A stretch of 64,000 nt of DNA, from assembly GCF_003287275.1 (NCBI RefSeq), contig NZ_QEVW01000014.1, positions 1 through 64,000 of the forward strand, in the 5' to 3' direction. A program made the translations under genes and the position numbers. The DNA comes from Paenibacillus taichungensis (GTDB lineage Bacteria > Bacillota > Bacilli > Paenibacillales > Paenibacillaceae). Shown here piece by piece: positions 15,616-25,380 of the stretch. The notes under the pieces were generated by a model. That model did no database searches. It saw only the letters and a list, made by a program, of their open reading frames with translations, and had not been told where the DNA came from. Positions within the stretch are counted from its first letter, which is position 1. Every line of letters begins with the position of its first letter.

Positions 15616-16029
15616 ATGAATCAAATACCACCGATTACGGATGCAGAGCTGGAAATTATGCGCGTATTATGGATAAATCCGTCCTGCCCTTCCAGCGAGG
15701 TCGTAAAACAAATGACGGATCGAATGGGGTGGAGCCCCAATACGACCCGGACGCTCCTCAGCCGTCTGGTGCAGAAGGAAGCAGCGGGTGCGAAACTGGA
15801 AAAGGGTTCAAAGCGCACCCAACTATTTTATCCGATCATCAGCGAGCAGGAGTATCTGCAGTCTGAAACCAAGTCCTTCATGAAAAAACTTTATGGGGGG
15901 GCTTTAAAGCCAATGCTGGCCAACTTTCTACAGGATAAAAAACTGAATGCACAAGAAATCGAGGATCTAAAGGCTTTGTTTGACGAAAACCGCAGAGAAG
16001 ACGGGGAAACAGAAAAGAGAGAGCCCTGA
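15616..16029 (+). CDS. BlaI/MecI-family repressor
   Basis: Dimeric winged-helix repressor of 137 residues. DNA-binding helices lie at about 7-60 (TDAELEIMRVLW, then SSEVVKQMTDRMGWSPNTTR and TLLSRLVQKE). The C-terminal dimerisation part holds PMLANFLQDKKLN, placing Asn103-Phe104 where staphylococcal BlaI is cut (Asn101-Phe102), so proteolytic inactivation by the adjacent protease is plausible. ATG 15616 follows TTGGAGG with 8-base spacing; a longer frame from 15562 would run through the operators. Its TGA overlaps the ATG of the protease gene (ATGA), indicating translational coupling. It is expected to bind all four TACANNTGTA sites in this locus. Confidence 0.9.
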   Translation: MNQIPPITDAELEIMRVLWINPSCPSSEVVKQMTDRMGWSPNTTRTLLSRLVQKEAAGAKLEKGSKRTQLFYPIISEQEYLQSETKSFMKKLYGGALKPMLANFLQDKKLNAQEIEDLKALFDENRREDGETEKREP

Positions 16030-17891
16030 TGAGTCTTACATTGCATGAAAATTTATTGTCTTTTTTAGGCTGGGTAATTCGCGGATCGTTCATGGTCTCC
16101 ATCCTGATTCTACTTGTCCTAATCCTGCAATTTCTATTAAGAAACAAGATTGAAGCCAGATGGAAATATTGGCTTTGGCTTCCTGTGGCCATTCGTTTGC
16201 TGCTCCCTTGGGCCCCGGAATCCTCGCTTAGCCTATACAATGTTTTGTCCCTGGAGGCCATAGCGCCCGGTATTCATAAACAAACTCAAACTTCATCGGG
16301 TTGGGAGGAAGCGGGGAGAATAAGCGAGGCGACGATTCATGTTGAGCGCTTTACAGGCCCGGAAGTGAGTGGAACTTCAGAAGTACCTGATCCATCCCTT
16401 GAATCGGGACCCGTGCAGCAGAGCGGCCTTTGGTGGAATGGCTCCAACAATATGCTGCTGTCGATTTGGCTTGCGGGCGTGCTACTTCTTGCCGCGAAAA
16501 CGGTATACGACCAGCTTCGATTAAAACAAGCCCTGCGCGAAAGCCGAAAAATGGATACGCCTTTTCTATTGGCAGTGTTTCACGAGACGAAACAACAATT
16601 AGGCGTAAAGCGAAAAGTGCAGTTTGTGGCCAGCGATCGAATTCCCGGACCTGCCGTGGTCGGTTTTAGCAAGCCAGCGATTGTCATTTCGCCCAGTCTG
16701 CTCATCACGCTGCAAAAAGATCAACTTCAATATATTCTCGCGCATGAGTTTGCACATATTAAGCGGCGGGACGTCGCAGTGAACTGGTTGATCCATATCA
16801 TCCTGATCATCCATTGGTTTAATCCGTTATTATGGCTAGCCGTATATAAAGCAAGACAGGACCAGGAGATGGCCTGCGATGCATGTGTCTTGAATCGGAT
16901 GAACCCGCAGCAAAATATTGCATACGGACAAACGATCATCCATGTGTTGGAGCATTTTTCAGGAAACCAACGCCAACCGGGACTTGCCGGCCTATCCGCC
17001 ACGCATAAACAAATGAAAAGGAGACTTACGATGATTAAACATTTTCATAAAAAATCATACCGCCTGTCCATTCTGGGGATGGGGATGATTCTCGCGCTTG
17101 GCAGCGTGACATTAGTTAATGCCAAGGAAAGCGATGCGGGGAGCGTAACACCAAAGGCTTCCGTGCAATCGGAACAGGATTTAAACGCTGCTTTGAATAA
17201 TGATCCGGATATGATCTATCCCGAGGGGGATGTAGACCGCGAGTTCTATAAGAAAGAACTGGAAAAGGCCCGAAAAAAAGCAGAAGCAGCAGCCAAGGCT
17301 CTAACTCCAGAGGAAAAGAAGTATATCGAAGATGAGACCAATAGAGTGAAGAAGCTAAGTAAAGAGACAGGTGATATGTACGTTCTGTATTATAAATATA
17401 AGGATCTTAACAACGGTCTCGACCTGAGTTATTGGGGAGCGGTAGAAAGATTCTCTGCTTACGAGGACTACTTGAAAAAAGCTTCCACTCTGGAGGGTTC
17501 CATTCTGAAGCAGCCCAAAAATTTGCCGGAGGGATATAAGTTTTCCAAAGCGAGAATTGAAGCTCCAACCGAAGGAAGGTTCCTTGATGAAATAAGGGCG
17601 GAAGGCAAGAAGAGCGGAAAACCCATCTACGCGAAAAAGATAAGCTGGAAAGAGGCGGCAACCATCCGTCTTGAATATACAAACGGGAACGATACGCTGG
17701 CCATTTCTAAATATATGTTAGACTCAGAAGGAAACAAGAAAAAAGGTTTCTTTGAGGATGACTTACCGGCACATATCTATCCAAAATACGTTTTTTGGCA
17801 TGAAGGCGGATTCGAATACAGCATTTCAACCACATGGGATATGTCCAAGGAACAAAAGGTCAAAATTCTGAAAGAAGCGGTGCAAAAATAA
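16029..17891 (+). CDS. BlaR1-like M56 zinc protease with a non-penicillin sensor domain
   Basis: Membrane signal transducer of 620 residues. Transmembrane helices occur at about 12-36, at about 40-60, near 140-155 and near 255-275, and a last one at about 345-362 (LSILGMGMILALG). The M56 protease motif HEFAH is at 239-243, with the downstream acidic helix QEMACDACV, so the zinc site is intact. After the last helix a Lys/Ala/Glu-rich linker (KKELEKARKKAEAAAKA) leads to an external domain at 423-620. In BlaR1/MecR1 this position holds a class D penicillin-binding domain with SxxK; here no such motif is seen, and the domain is instead a paralogue of the secreted protein encoded at 14645. The likely role is to cleave the BlaI-like repressor when the sensor meets an unidentified extracellular signal. 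Confidence 0.85.
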   Translation: MSLTLHENLLSFLGWVIRGSFMVSILILLVLILQFLLRNKIEARWKYWLWLPVAIRLLLPWAPESSLSLYNVLSLEAIAPGIHKQTQTSSGWEEAGRISEATIHVERFTGPEVSGTSEVPDPSLESGPVQQSGLWWNGSNNMLLSIWLAGVLLLAAKTVYDQLRLKQALRESRKMDTPFLLAVFHETKQQLGVKRKVQFVASDRIPGPAVVGFSKPAIVISPSLLITLQKDQLQYILAHEFAHIKRRDVAVNWLIHIILIIHWFNPLLWLAVYKARQDQEMACDACVLNRMNPQQNIAYGQTIIHVLEHFSGNQRQPGLAGLSATHKQMKRRLTMIKHFHKKSYRLSILGMGMILALGSVTLVNAKESDAGSVTPKASVQSEQDLNAALNNDPDMIYPEGDVDREFYKKELEKARKKAEAAAKALTPEEKKYIEDETNRVKKLSKETGDMYVLYYKYKDLNNGLDLSYWGAVERFSAYEDYLKKASTLEGSILKQPKNLPEGYKFSKARIEAPTEGRFLDEIRAEGKKSGKPIYAKKISWKEAATIRLEYTNGNDTLAISKYMLDSEGNKKKGFFEDDLPAHIYPKYVFWHEGGFEYSISTTWDMSKEQKVKILKEAVQK

Positions 17892-17922
17892 TATTTTAAG
17901 CATGCTTTGCTCTTCCGCGAGT

Positions 17923-17966
17923 AAGCCCATGCAGTCCTGGGAATAGGATTGCATGGGTTATTTTAT
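17923..17966 (+). terminator. Terminator of the blaI-blaR-like operon
   Basis: AGCCCATGCAGTCCT pairs with AGGATTGCATGGGTT (one mismatch), followed by ATTTTATT. The stretch 17967-18254 is A+T-rich with no gene that I can see. Confidence 0.75.
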
Positions 17967-18255
17967 TGATCATGATTTATTTAGAACGGAAGGTGTTGAA
18001 TAAGGTTTTTTTGTGTCAATGTACATACAAGAGGCACTATATAAACGCAATATTACATATGTACAAAATACGAGTTTTGTGAAACAGTTATTACGAACAC
18101 ATTCTTCAGTTAACTGATGATTCAAAACTCACTCCATACATCATGGATAAATGTGGCTTTTTCTTTTTATAACCCCCGATATATTTTTAATTTCGTATGG
18201 ATAAATATGTGATCTCGCATATTATAATTGTCGTATCACACAAATCAGTTATCTT

Positions 18256-18305
18256 AAATATAATATGCGCCCATTACAGCTTTATAATGAACGCATATTA
18301 TATTT
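18256..18305. terminator. Long A+T-rich hairpin, probable minus-strand terminator
   Basis: AAATATAATATGCG (18256-18269) and CGCATATTATATTT (18292-18305) are perfect inverted copies, with an inner CATTA/TAATG pair. It lies 41 bp after the stop of the minus-strand lyase gene, in the gap between convergent units. Confidence 0.6.
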
Positions 18306-18345
18306 GATTCTGAATTTCTTCTGATTTTATCCTACTACGTCATTT

Positions 18346-21012
18346 TTAATTCTCGTGCACCCAAAATTCAATAATACTGTTCCAGGTATTCGATTCGTTG
18401 CCTTGGCCGACATAACGAATGAATTTGGCCTGAGCCGGTTCAAATTCAAATGTCTCATAAGCCGCCTGTTTTTGACTGGCCACGTTACTTAACACTTTTT
18501 GGTAATTAATACCATCAGTTGATATCTCCAAATCAAAATAATTGGATCGTGTATGTCCATTATAGAATTGAATGCTTACCTGCCCTACTTGAGTCTGTTG
18601 CTCAAGCTCCAACTGCAGGTATTGTCCCTTTCCATCTGCAGACCATCTGGAGTCTGGATCACGATCGATTGCATGGATCGGCAGATTGCCATCATCTGCA
18701 CTTGCCGTAACCTTGCTTATGACAGCGAAAGGTCCTTCCGGTTCAGCCATAGGCTCTTTGACCTCAAATTTCTCACGTGCCTCGACTGTTACTCCATTAA
18801 AGACGCAACTCACGACGATGTCGACCTTTCCCGCTTTTACTGCATGGAATGTAGTTCCTTCTGTATATCCGATCGTATCATCACTTGATGTGTACGTCAC
18901 AGGAACATTCAATTCTGCAATATTTACGATCTCGCCATTATCTAATGTTAGAAAAGAGGATAATTCTCCGCTTCCGCCTGCGCTGATCGCATTACCTGCA
19001 ACTCTCCAGCCGGGTACTGTTTTATTGGGACTTATGGAGATATTCTCTGGAAGTACGGGTGTTTCAGCTACCTTAAACTTAACTCGCACGTTCTGTTTGT
19101 GGCCCCGATAGGATACAGTGATCTCTCCAGTTCCATTAGTCTGTTGCGGTTGCTTAATTTTTACCTTTGCATCCTTGGCATAAGCTTTTGCAGAGATGAT
19201 CGGCGTTTCGGTTGTGCCATAAGGCAAAGTGTGAACGTAATCGGTTCTTAAAAACTGCATACCCCCGATAGCTTCGCCGTTCACCAAAAGGGATTGAAGC
19301 CCCAGATGAATATCTTTGATTCGCTTCTTGCTCTGATCCTGATATAAACTTTGTGGGGATAAACGATCGCCCTCCCCAATGCCTTCTGCCATATCAAATG
19401 GCTGCGTATTCGCATCGGGTATGGAACCCACAATGTTGACGTTCACGCCGGTGTCCTTTCCTTTTGTTCCAATGACATATCCATTCCCGAATTGTTCTGA
19501 TTCTACAATAACGCCGGATTTACTAGGGTGTGCCGCCTGTCCGGTCGTATTCCAGAACACACTTTCAGTGGTTACCACCCCATGACGATTCGTTTCGGAT
19601 GATCCATAATCCCGTGTAATGGCAGAGATCCCGTCCCCGTTAACGACCAGGTTGTCGATCAGGTTCGCCATGCTTAAATACATATGAAAATCAGTCAATA
19701 ATGAAGGCTTCTCAGAATACGAACTTTGCAGGACATTCCCGTTCGCAGAGAAGTTGGCATATGTGAAGCTATGTCTAGCTCCTATTGCCTTACTATTCTT
19801 AATGAGATTATCATTGCCTATAAATTGATATAAATAACCATTCCCATTCGCTCCACGATACTGCGGGTACTGCATGATTACATGATCCACAGTGATGTTC
19901 TTCGTACGGTCCAGAATAATACCCTTGGACAACAGATGATAATCTGAATTACCGGCTGGTTTATAGGTGTTAATATTTCGAATCCAGCTGTTGGCCACTG
20001 CAATCACATTGACCGCTTTGGCATTATCGGCTTCATACCCAGCAGTCCCAACGACTTTGAAGTCATCTTCACCAAGCCCCGATTTCGCATTTTGAATGTT
20101 TGCGATCGAGAAATCCTCCAAACCTACTTCGACAATCGGATCTGCGGTCTGACTAATCGTAATATCATCGCGCAACTTCATTGGATAACGCGTCGGAATG
20201 TCTAACGTAATCGTTTTGTTCTCTGAATCTACGCCCACGATTTGGCGATAGAATAACGGTTCTACTTTCCCGAGACGTGACGACCACTTGTTTTGCATGC
20301 CGAGTTCACGTAAGAAACCTGGTGTCGTTTCGAATGAAATGACCACGTAATCATTCACTGCAAACCCGCTCGTATCCTCAACGGGTAGCAGGACGGTTGG
20401 ATCAGTAACCGACTTGCGAAGTTTCGTGGAAATTCCGGTTTTCTTCCAATCTCCGTTACCGATCCGGATAATATCCTTGTTTTTCATATTTTGCTGTGCA
20501 TTATAGATATGAGTCTTGTTCATCCCGTCACCTTTCAGGACCACACGACTTGCAGGAATGTTTAGTGAATAATCTTTGCCGTCCTGAGGGTTAACCTGAT
20601 ATGTACCCTTGGGAAGATACACGACACCCCCATCTAACGCAACAGCAGCATCAATTGCCTTTTGAATAGCCTGCGTTGCATCACGACTCCCTGAAGGATC
20701 AGCAAAGTACGGTGATTTGGTAACATCGATACGTTTGTTTTTAGGCGTTTTAGGTAGTTCTGTTTCCCCGCGCTGATAACCGGCATACGAAAAGTCATGC
20801 AGAAACCTTCCCTGTTCATCTTTAAATCCTGGATACCAATCGTTTGGATAGAGTCTGCTTCTGCCATCCGTACCCAGAGACAGATTCTCACCGACACGAT
20901 CAATAGATGGCTGTGAGTCACCCTCTGACGCTCGAACCTCCTGGGTTCCAGGTACAGACAATCCAACGGTCAACGTAAATGCCAACACTAAAAAAGGCCA
21001 CTTTCTACGCAT
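18346..21012 (-). CDS. Secreted beta-helix polysaccharide lyase-like enzyme with discoidin-type domain
   Basis: Exported enzyme of 888 residues. The signal peptide covers about residues 1-28 (FLVLAFTLTVGLSVPG, cleaved near VRA-SEG). A pectate-lyase-3-type right-handed beta-helix begins at about residue 90 (DATQAIQKAIDAAVALDGGV and VYLPKGTYQV) and runs to about 500 with repeated strands (DFSIANIQNA, NITVDHVIMQYP). A middle region with Ig-like repeats follows (TSSDDTIGYTEGTTFHAVKA). Residues about 755-888 form an F5/8C (CBM32-like) carbohydrate-binding domain (AIDRDPDSRWSADGKGQYLQ, FDLEISTDG, AKFIRYVGQG). ATG 21012 follows AAGGAGGAG and replaces the longer ATG at 21060. Neighbouring GH88 removes unsaturated uronic acid, the product of a lyase, so this is probably the polymer-cleaving enzyme; the exact lyase family and substrate are not determined. 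Confidence 0.75.
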   Translation of the reverse strand: MRRKWPFLVLAFTLTVGLSVPGTQEVRASEGDSQPSIDRVGENLSLGTDGRSRLYPNDWYPGFKDEQGRFLHDFSYAGYQRGETELPKTPKNKRIDVTKSPYFADPSGSRDATQAIQKAIDAAVALDGGVVYLPKGTYQVNPQDGKDYSLNIPASRVVLKGDGMNKTHIYNAQQNMKNKDIIRIGNGDWKKTGISTKLRKSVTDPTVLLPVEDTSGFAVNDYVVISFETTPGFLRELGMQNKWSSRLGKVEPLFYRQIVGVDSENKTITLDIPTRYPMKLRDDITISQTADPIVEVGLEDFSIANIQNAKSGLGEDDFKVVGTAGYEADNAKAVNVIAVANSWIRNINTYKPAGNSDYHLLSKGIILDRTKNITVDHVIMQYPQYRGANGNGYLYQFIGNDNLIKNSKAIGARHSFTYANFSANGNVLQSSYSEKPSLLTDFHMYLSMANLIDNLVVNGDGISAITRDYGSSETNRHGVVTTESVFWNTTGQAAHPSKSGVIVESEQFGNGYVIGTKGKDTGVNVNIVGSIPDANTQPFDMAEGIGEGDRLSPQSLYQDQSKKRIKDIHLGLQSLLVNGEAIGGMQFLRTDYVHTLPYGTTETPIISAKAYAKDAKVKIKQPQQTNGTGEITVSYRGHKQNVRVKFKVAETPVLPENISISPNKTVPGWRVAGNAISAGGSGELSSFLTLDNGEIVNIAELNVPVTYTSSDDTIGYTEGTTFHAVKAGKVDIVVSCVFNGVTVEAREKFEVKEPMAEPEGPFAVISKVTASADDGNLPIHAIDRDPDSRWSADGKGQYLQLELEQQTQVGQVSIQFYNGHTRSNYFDLEISTDGINYQKVLSNVASQKQAAYETFEFEPAQAKFIRYVGQGNESNTWNSIIEFWVHEN

Positions 21013-21045
21013 ACTTTCGTTCTCCTCCTTTTGGATTCCAGAGTA

Positions 21046-21059
21046 TGTGAGCGGTTTCA
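21046..21059. promoter_or_regulatory. cre-like site before the lyase gene
   Basis: TGTGAGCGGTTTCA fits the TGNAANCGNWWNCA consensus with one mismatch and lies 34 bp upstream of the lyase start. CcpA control of a polysaccharide enzyme would be expected; the match alone is modest. Confidence 0.35.
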
Positions 21060-21207
21060 AGAAACCCTATAGTCACCTCCGATCCTGCTCAAGCAAGAGT
21101 CATGTGCATGCCAACTCAGCATGTCATAACCGATTGTAGAGCACGAGGGAACGAAATTACATTAACAAAAACGACACTTAAATGCCTATTTTATACAATA
21201 TAAGGAT

Positions 21208-22857
21208 TTATTTAGAGGATACAGCGCGATTATATCGCTCTAACGCCTGTTGCTGAATCTCAATCGCACGATCAATCTGTAATGACTTGATTTGCTCGAC
21301 ATACGTATCAAAAGCATCCACCGGCTCAATACCAAAAATGATTTTAAGCGACATCTCGTCCACCACCTTGTTCACTTCCTGCATGATGACTGACATCTCC
21401 GTGCTTTCTTTCTCGGTTTTGGGCAGGGTCGGTACCTGATGGAGAACAGCATCTGTACTGGACCATAGCTGCACCGCCTCTTTCTGTTCCGGCAAAATAT
21501 AATATTGTTCCATATATCGCGTATCCTGCACAAATGGACCGAAATAACTCGCTCTGGTGTACATCGCAAGCGCTTGTGCCGGCGACCACTTATCAGGGTT
21601 TTTCAAAATAGTCTCGGTATACGTCGGATACCCGTCCTTCATCTCAAAACTAACACCTTCTATGCCAAAGTTGAACAGCAAATGTCCCTCAGGCCCATAC
21701 CCGTAGTCCAGCATCCGTGCTGCTTCTTCTACATGATGACTGTTGCTGGATATGGCGACTCCACTGGAACCGATAGCGGGAGCAAGTTGACCAAATTTCG
21801 GGCGATCTCCTTTGTTCATGACAGGATATGGCGCTGGCACAAGCTTTGCCTGGGAATCCGTCTCCTGCAAGATGGGTAGCCATGTACCAATCCCCGCCCC
21901 TGCATTCCAGATACTCGCGCCGCTGCGTCCCGTGGTCATGTTTGTATCCTGAGTCTCCGAATCGACAGCAGCCAGATTCTTGTCAATGAGTCCCTCTGCA
22001 TACCATTCACGAAATAAGGATAGGAAAGCCTTATATTCAGGTTCTTGTGCCCCAAACTTAATTTGGCCATCTTCCACGTAGAACCCCTTTTTAATGCCAA
22101 AAGCGCCAATAAAACCGCCACCTTCGATACCAAACAACGGATTCGGAACACCTAGAAAAGTAAGCGGGGCGTCAGCTCCCTTTTTGTCCTTAAATGCTTG
22201 AAGCATCGTATGCCATTCGGCAATCGTGGTTGGCACATCAAGTCCAAGCTCATCCAGCCAATCCTTTCGGATAATCGGACCTTGATAGGTTCGAAGCTTA
22301 TCATCTCCCTGAATAAAAGGAAACGCGTAATAACTTCCGTTCGCTGTGCGAATCTGCATATCAATGTCTGGATGCTCAGACAGGTACTGTTTTAGATGAG
22401 GTGCGTATTGATCAATAACATCGTTTAATCGCAGAATATAACCGTCTTTGATCGCTTTCTCCGGCCCACCGGGATAATTGCTCCACTCGTATTCAATCAT
22501 ATCCGGCAGTTCTCCAGACGTAAGCAGTACATTAATCGCTTCTTTGGCCTGATTGGCGGGAGGCCGGATGAATTGAAGGTTGACTCCGGTTCTCCGCTGC
22601 CACTCCTGAAAAAAAGGAACTTCATTGAAGCTGGACTTAATGCTTGCTGCATTGCCATTCAATTCTGCCCAGTAGGTTAATTTTCCATCGTCATTGGGTG
22701 AAGTAATTGAGACGGTCTGGTACTCTGATGAGCCGGAACGTTCATCCAGCTTGGCATTCGAATCTGTCCCGTTCTGATCGCAAGCAGTCAGCATGCCAAG
22801 CAGCAGGATGAATCCTGTCACCTTTGTTATGAATGCCAACTCCCTCTTTACGTTCAT
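21208..22857 (-). CDS. Solute-binding lipoprotein (LplA-like), second paralogue
   Basis: Extracellular binding protein of 549 residues for a large oligosaccharide. The signal peptide ends in the lipobox LTAC. The body carries LTYWAELNGN, PFFQEWQRRTGVNLQF, SGELPDMIEYEWSNYPGGPE, GPIIRKDWLDELGLDVPTTI and MLDYGYGPEGHLLFNFGIEG, a layout shared segment by segment with the binding protein at 28487. ATG 22857 follows AAAGGAGACCGG; an in-frame start at 22875 lies upstream. It follows the AraC sensor gene by 23 bp and precedes the lyase gene, with no permease of its own nearby, so it probably delivers a different substrate to the permease pair at 26616-28431. Confidence 0.85.
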   Translation of the reverse strand: MNVKRELAFITKVTGFILLLGMLTACDQNGTDSNAKLDERSGSSEYQTVSITSPNDDGKLTYWAELNGNAASIKSSFNEVPFFQEWQRRTGVNLQFIRPPANQAKEAINVLLTSGELPDMIEYEWSNYPGGPEKAIKDGYILRLNDVIDQYAPHLKQYLSEHPDIDMQIRTANGSYYAFPFIQGDDKLRTYQGPIIRKDWLDELGLDVPTTIAEWHTMLQAFKDKKGADAPLTFLGVPNPLFGIEGGGFIGAFGIKKGFYVEDGQIKFGAQEPEYKAFLSLFREWYAEGLIDKNLAAVDSETQDTNMTTGRSGASIWNAGAGIGTWLPILQETDSQAKLVPAPYPVMNKGDRPKFGQLAPAIGSSGVAISSNSHHVEEAARMLDYGYGPEGHLLFNFGIEGVSFEMKDGYPTYTETILKNPDKWSPAQALAMYTRASYFGPFVQDTRYMEQYYILPEQKEAVQLWSSTDAVLHQVPTLPKTEKESTEMSVIMQEVNKVVDEMSLKIIFGIEPVDAFDTYVEQIKSLQIDRAIEIQQQALERYNRAVSSK

Positions 22858-22880
22858 GTTCCGGTCTCCTTTCAAATCAA

Positions 22881-25241
22881 TTAACTGATTTCTTTATATT
22901 TACCGGGCGTAATGCCTTCATATTTCTTGAATACCCGGATGAAAGTTGCTGCATCATTATACCCGACCAATCGGGATATTTCGGTAATGGATTCTTGTTT
23001 ATGCTCCATCATTTCTTTCGCCTGTCGGATACGGCACTTATGAATGCAGTCCAGCAGACCCTCACCAGTCTGATTCTTGAAGAGTTTGGACAAGTAACTG
23101 CCCTTAAGCTCAAAATGTTCACCAATCGCGTTGACGTTCAAATTCACGTCTGTATAGTTGCTCTCAATATACTGTGTGACTTGGGTACTGAGATGACGCA
23201 GAGAATCCTCACGTTCTTGTGATACATTCGTTGCGCGCTTGTCAGCGGCGTAGGAACATACCTCCTCAAGCAAATTCTGCAAAGCCTCCTGCATCTCCTG
23301 GATGGTATCCCCGGCAATAATGTCCTCAATCCGATTCGGGTATTGGGTTAGCGTATGGTTATCCCTGTCCCCCAGATCATTGATAGCCTTTATCATTGTA
23401 CCTACCAGGTTAAAAATCAGGCAACGTGCGAGTGTTAGTGACATAATCGGTTTATCAAAATTTCGCTCTGTAATCTCGTTCATATAAGCGCTGGCTTGGT
23501 CTGTATCTCCCGCTTTGATGAAATTAAGGAGCTGCTGTTCCACCTGAAGCGGATAGTAGTAGCCAAACGGGTCATCCGCCATCGCATCGCTGCGTACATC
23601 CCCATAGGTAATGATGCCTTTCTTACCAAGAACCATTTTGTATTCCATTGCGTCGACTGCTTCCTGGTATGCTTCGGCAATGCCAATCCACGACGTATGG
23701 CGTCCGCTGATGGAAATCGTAAGTTCCATATCATAGCGTTCCAAGAAGCGCTGCGCTTCTGCCGCAATGTGATGAAGATCCTGGTTCCAATCCGAAGAAT
23801 CCGCTTTCATATTTACAAGGCAAACCATCATATCATCAACTTCTGCTACATATCCGACGTGCTGACGCTCTGAAGCCAGTTCTTCAACCACATTGGAAAT
23901 AATGAGATGGATCAATTTGTTTCGTTCATTGATATCAATACCTGGCAGCTTTCCATAGAGATTTTCTTCATTTTCGATGACAAATAGGATAACAGCAAAT
24001 TCACTTGAATACAGCGGCATATGAAAGGACCGGAATGCATCTTCATAAGGCACGAGCGTATCCTGTTTGCCTTTCAGAAGTCGATTAATCATATTGGAGC
24101 GCAGCACCTGCTGATGTTTCTGCAGCTGCTGGGCAATCTCGTTCTTTTCTGACCGTGTGTTCATGATGACTTTCTGAATAAACCGAAGTTCGTTCCGATC
24201 AGCAGGTTCGTTCTGCGAATTTTTGTCTTTTAGTGATTCCACGAGCTGTTGGATTGGGGAGTAATTCCGGCGCATGAAGAACCAGGTCAGTACACCCGCA
24301 CTAATGAGACTCACCACGATACTGATATACGTAAAATTGCGGACATATACTGCCTTTTCCCAATACAGGCTGCTGGGAATAATCAATGCGTATTTCAGAT
24401 CGGAAACCGCGGAGTCCATGTAGAACATCTCCGACTTGCCTACCTTGGCGTTATCCAAAAGAACCTGATTACCATTCATGAATGGCTTCAATTCCTCCGA
24501 TCCGGGACGATTGCTCATCAGAATCTCGTTATTCTGGTTCAGAATCAGCAGCGTGGCGTCACTAAAACCCGAAATGCTCTCAATCGCTTCCTGGAATCTT
24601 CGCGTATCCGCCATGACGACAACCGTACCGGTCTCCTGACCATTCAAATCATCAGGCAGGCGTGTAATGTACGCAATGGAAGACTCCGCCGGAGCTGCAT
24701 TCTGATGTGGCAGTATGACGAACTGATTCGTCTCTGTACCCAGAATCTGATCCCGCCACGCTTCGAAAGACATGGCACCTGTGTTATGTATGGTATGAAA
24801 TGCCGTTCGCATATCCCGAATATTACCTGAACGGAGGATGGATTGATCTTTTTTCCACACGACGTAGAATTCATCGATGGATGCGTAGGATGTTTTATAG
24901 AGACGAAGTTCCTTTACCAGTTGGTATGCCGTATAAGGCGCCTCTTTGGCCGGCTGATTGGAATACATCAGCGTTTGCAGATTTGGGCTCCATGTCATCT
25001 CCATGTTTAACCGCTTCATCAGATCAACTTGAGTATCGATCGTATATCGCATCTGCTTCAATAAAGAATCGTTGGCCCGATGTATTTCACTCTTCAATGT
25101 CTCATTGGCTTGTATGTATATAACCAAACTGATCAGAATCGGCACAATCAAAACAGCACTGTAAGAGACAAGCCAGGTCACAATTATGCTTTCACGTTTT
25201 TGCCACAAATATCGAATGTTTAGCAACAACTCATCACCCAA
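22881..25241 (-). CDS. AraC-type membrane sensor-regulator
   Basis: One-component regulator of 786 residues. The first transmembrane helix is at about 18-42 (VTWLVSYSAVLIVPILISLV), an extracellular sensing region spans 43-290, the second helix is at about 295-318 (YISIVVSLISAGVLTWFF), and a long cytoplasmic linker leads to two AraC helix-turn-helix motifs at about 690-786 (LNVNAIGEHFELKGSYLSKL and ITEISRLVGYNDAATFIRVF). This is the Paenibacillus-type regulator that sits next to CUT1 importers with 500-residue binding lipoproteins. The frame opens with TTG at 25241 behind a weak ribosome binding site, so the exact start is uncertain. It probably activates this cluster when it, or a binding protein, meets oligosaccharide outside the cell. 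Confidence 0.85.
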   Translation of the reverse strand: MGDELLLNIRYLWQKRESIIVTWLVSYSAVLIVPILISLVIYIQANETLKSEIHRANDSLLKQMRYTIDTQVDLMKRLNMEMTWSPNLQTLMYSNQPAKEAPYTAYQLVKELRLYKTSYASIDEFYVVWKKDQSILRSGNIRDMRTAFHTIHNTGAMSFEAWRDQILGTETNQFVILPHQNAAPAESSIAYITRLPDDLNGQETGTVVVMADTRRFQEAIESISGFSDATLLILNQNNEILMSNRPGSEELKPFMNGNQVLLDNAKVGKSEMFYMDSAVSDLKYALIIPSSLYWEKAVYVRNFTYISIVVSLISAGVLTWFFMRRNYSPIQQLVESLKDKNSQNEPADRNELRFIQKVIMNTRSEKNEIAQQLQKHQQVLRSNMINRLLKGKQDTLVPYEDAFRSFHMPLYSSEFAVILFVIENEENLYGKLPGIDINERNKLIHLIISNVVEELASERQHVGYVAEVDDMMVCLVNMKADSSDWNQDLHHIAAEAQRFLERYDMELTISISGRHTSWIGIAEAYQEAVDAMEYKMVLGKKGIITYGDVRSDAMADDPFGYYYPLQVEQQLLNFIKAGDTDQASAYMNEITERNFDKPIMSLTLARCLIFNLVGTMIKAINDLGDRDNHTLTQYPNRIEDIIAGDTIQEMQEALQNLLEEVCSYAADKRATNVSQEREDSLRHLSTQVTQYIESNYTDVNLNVNAIGEHFELKGSYLSKLFKNQTGEGLLDCIHKCRIRQAKEMMEHKQESITEISRLVGYNDAATFIRVFKKYEGITPGKYKEIS

Positions 25242-25380
25242 CTCTTCGTAGATTATCTATGTTTGGATCAGGAATTTATTATAACGGTAAGAGCGTGATT
25301 GGGATATAGATAAAAAGTTCAATTCGATTGACAAAAAGGGTAGCAAGCCCCGATTTTCCCCGTCAAATCAAGCACAAATA

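Noticed and set aside
15612..15866. Second plus-strand frame inside the BlaI gene
   Set aside because: Out-of-phase shadow of blaI, which has full-length family motifs and the proper ribosome binding site.
24249..24830. Plus-strand open frame of 193 codons
   Set aside because: It lies wholly antisense to the AraC-type sensor gene, whose domains are clear; no ribosome binding site and no family resemblance.
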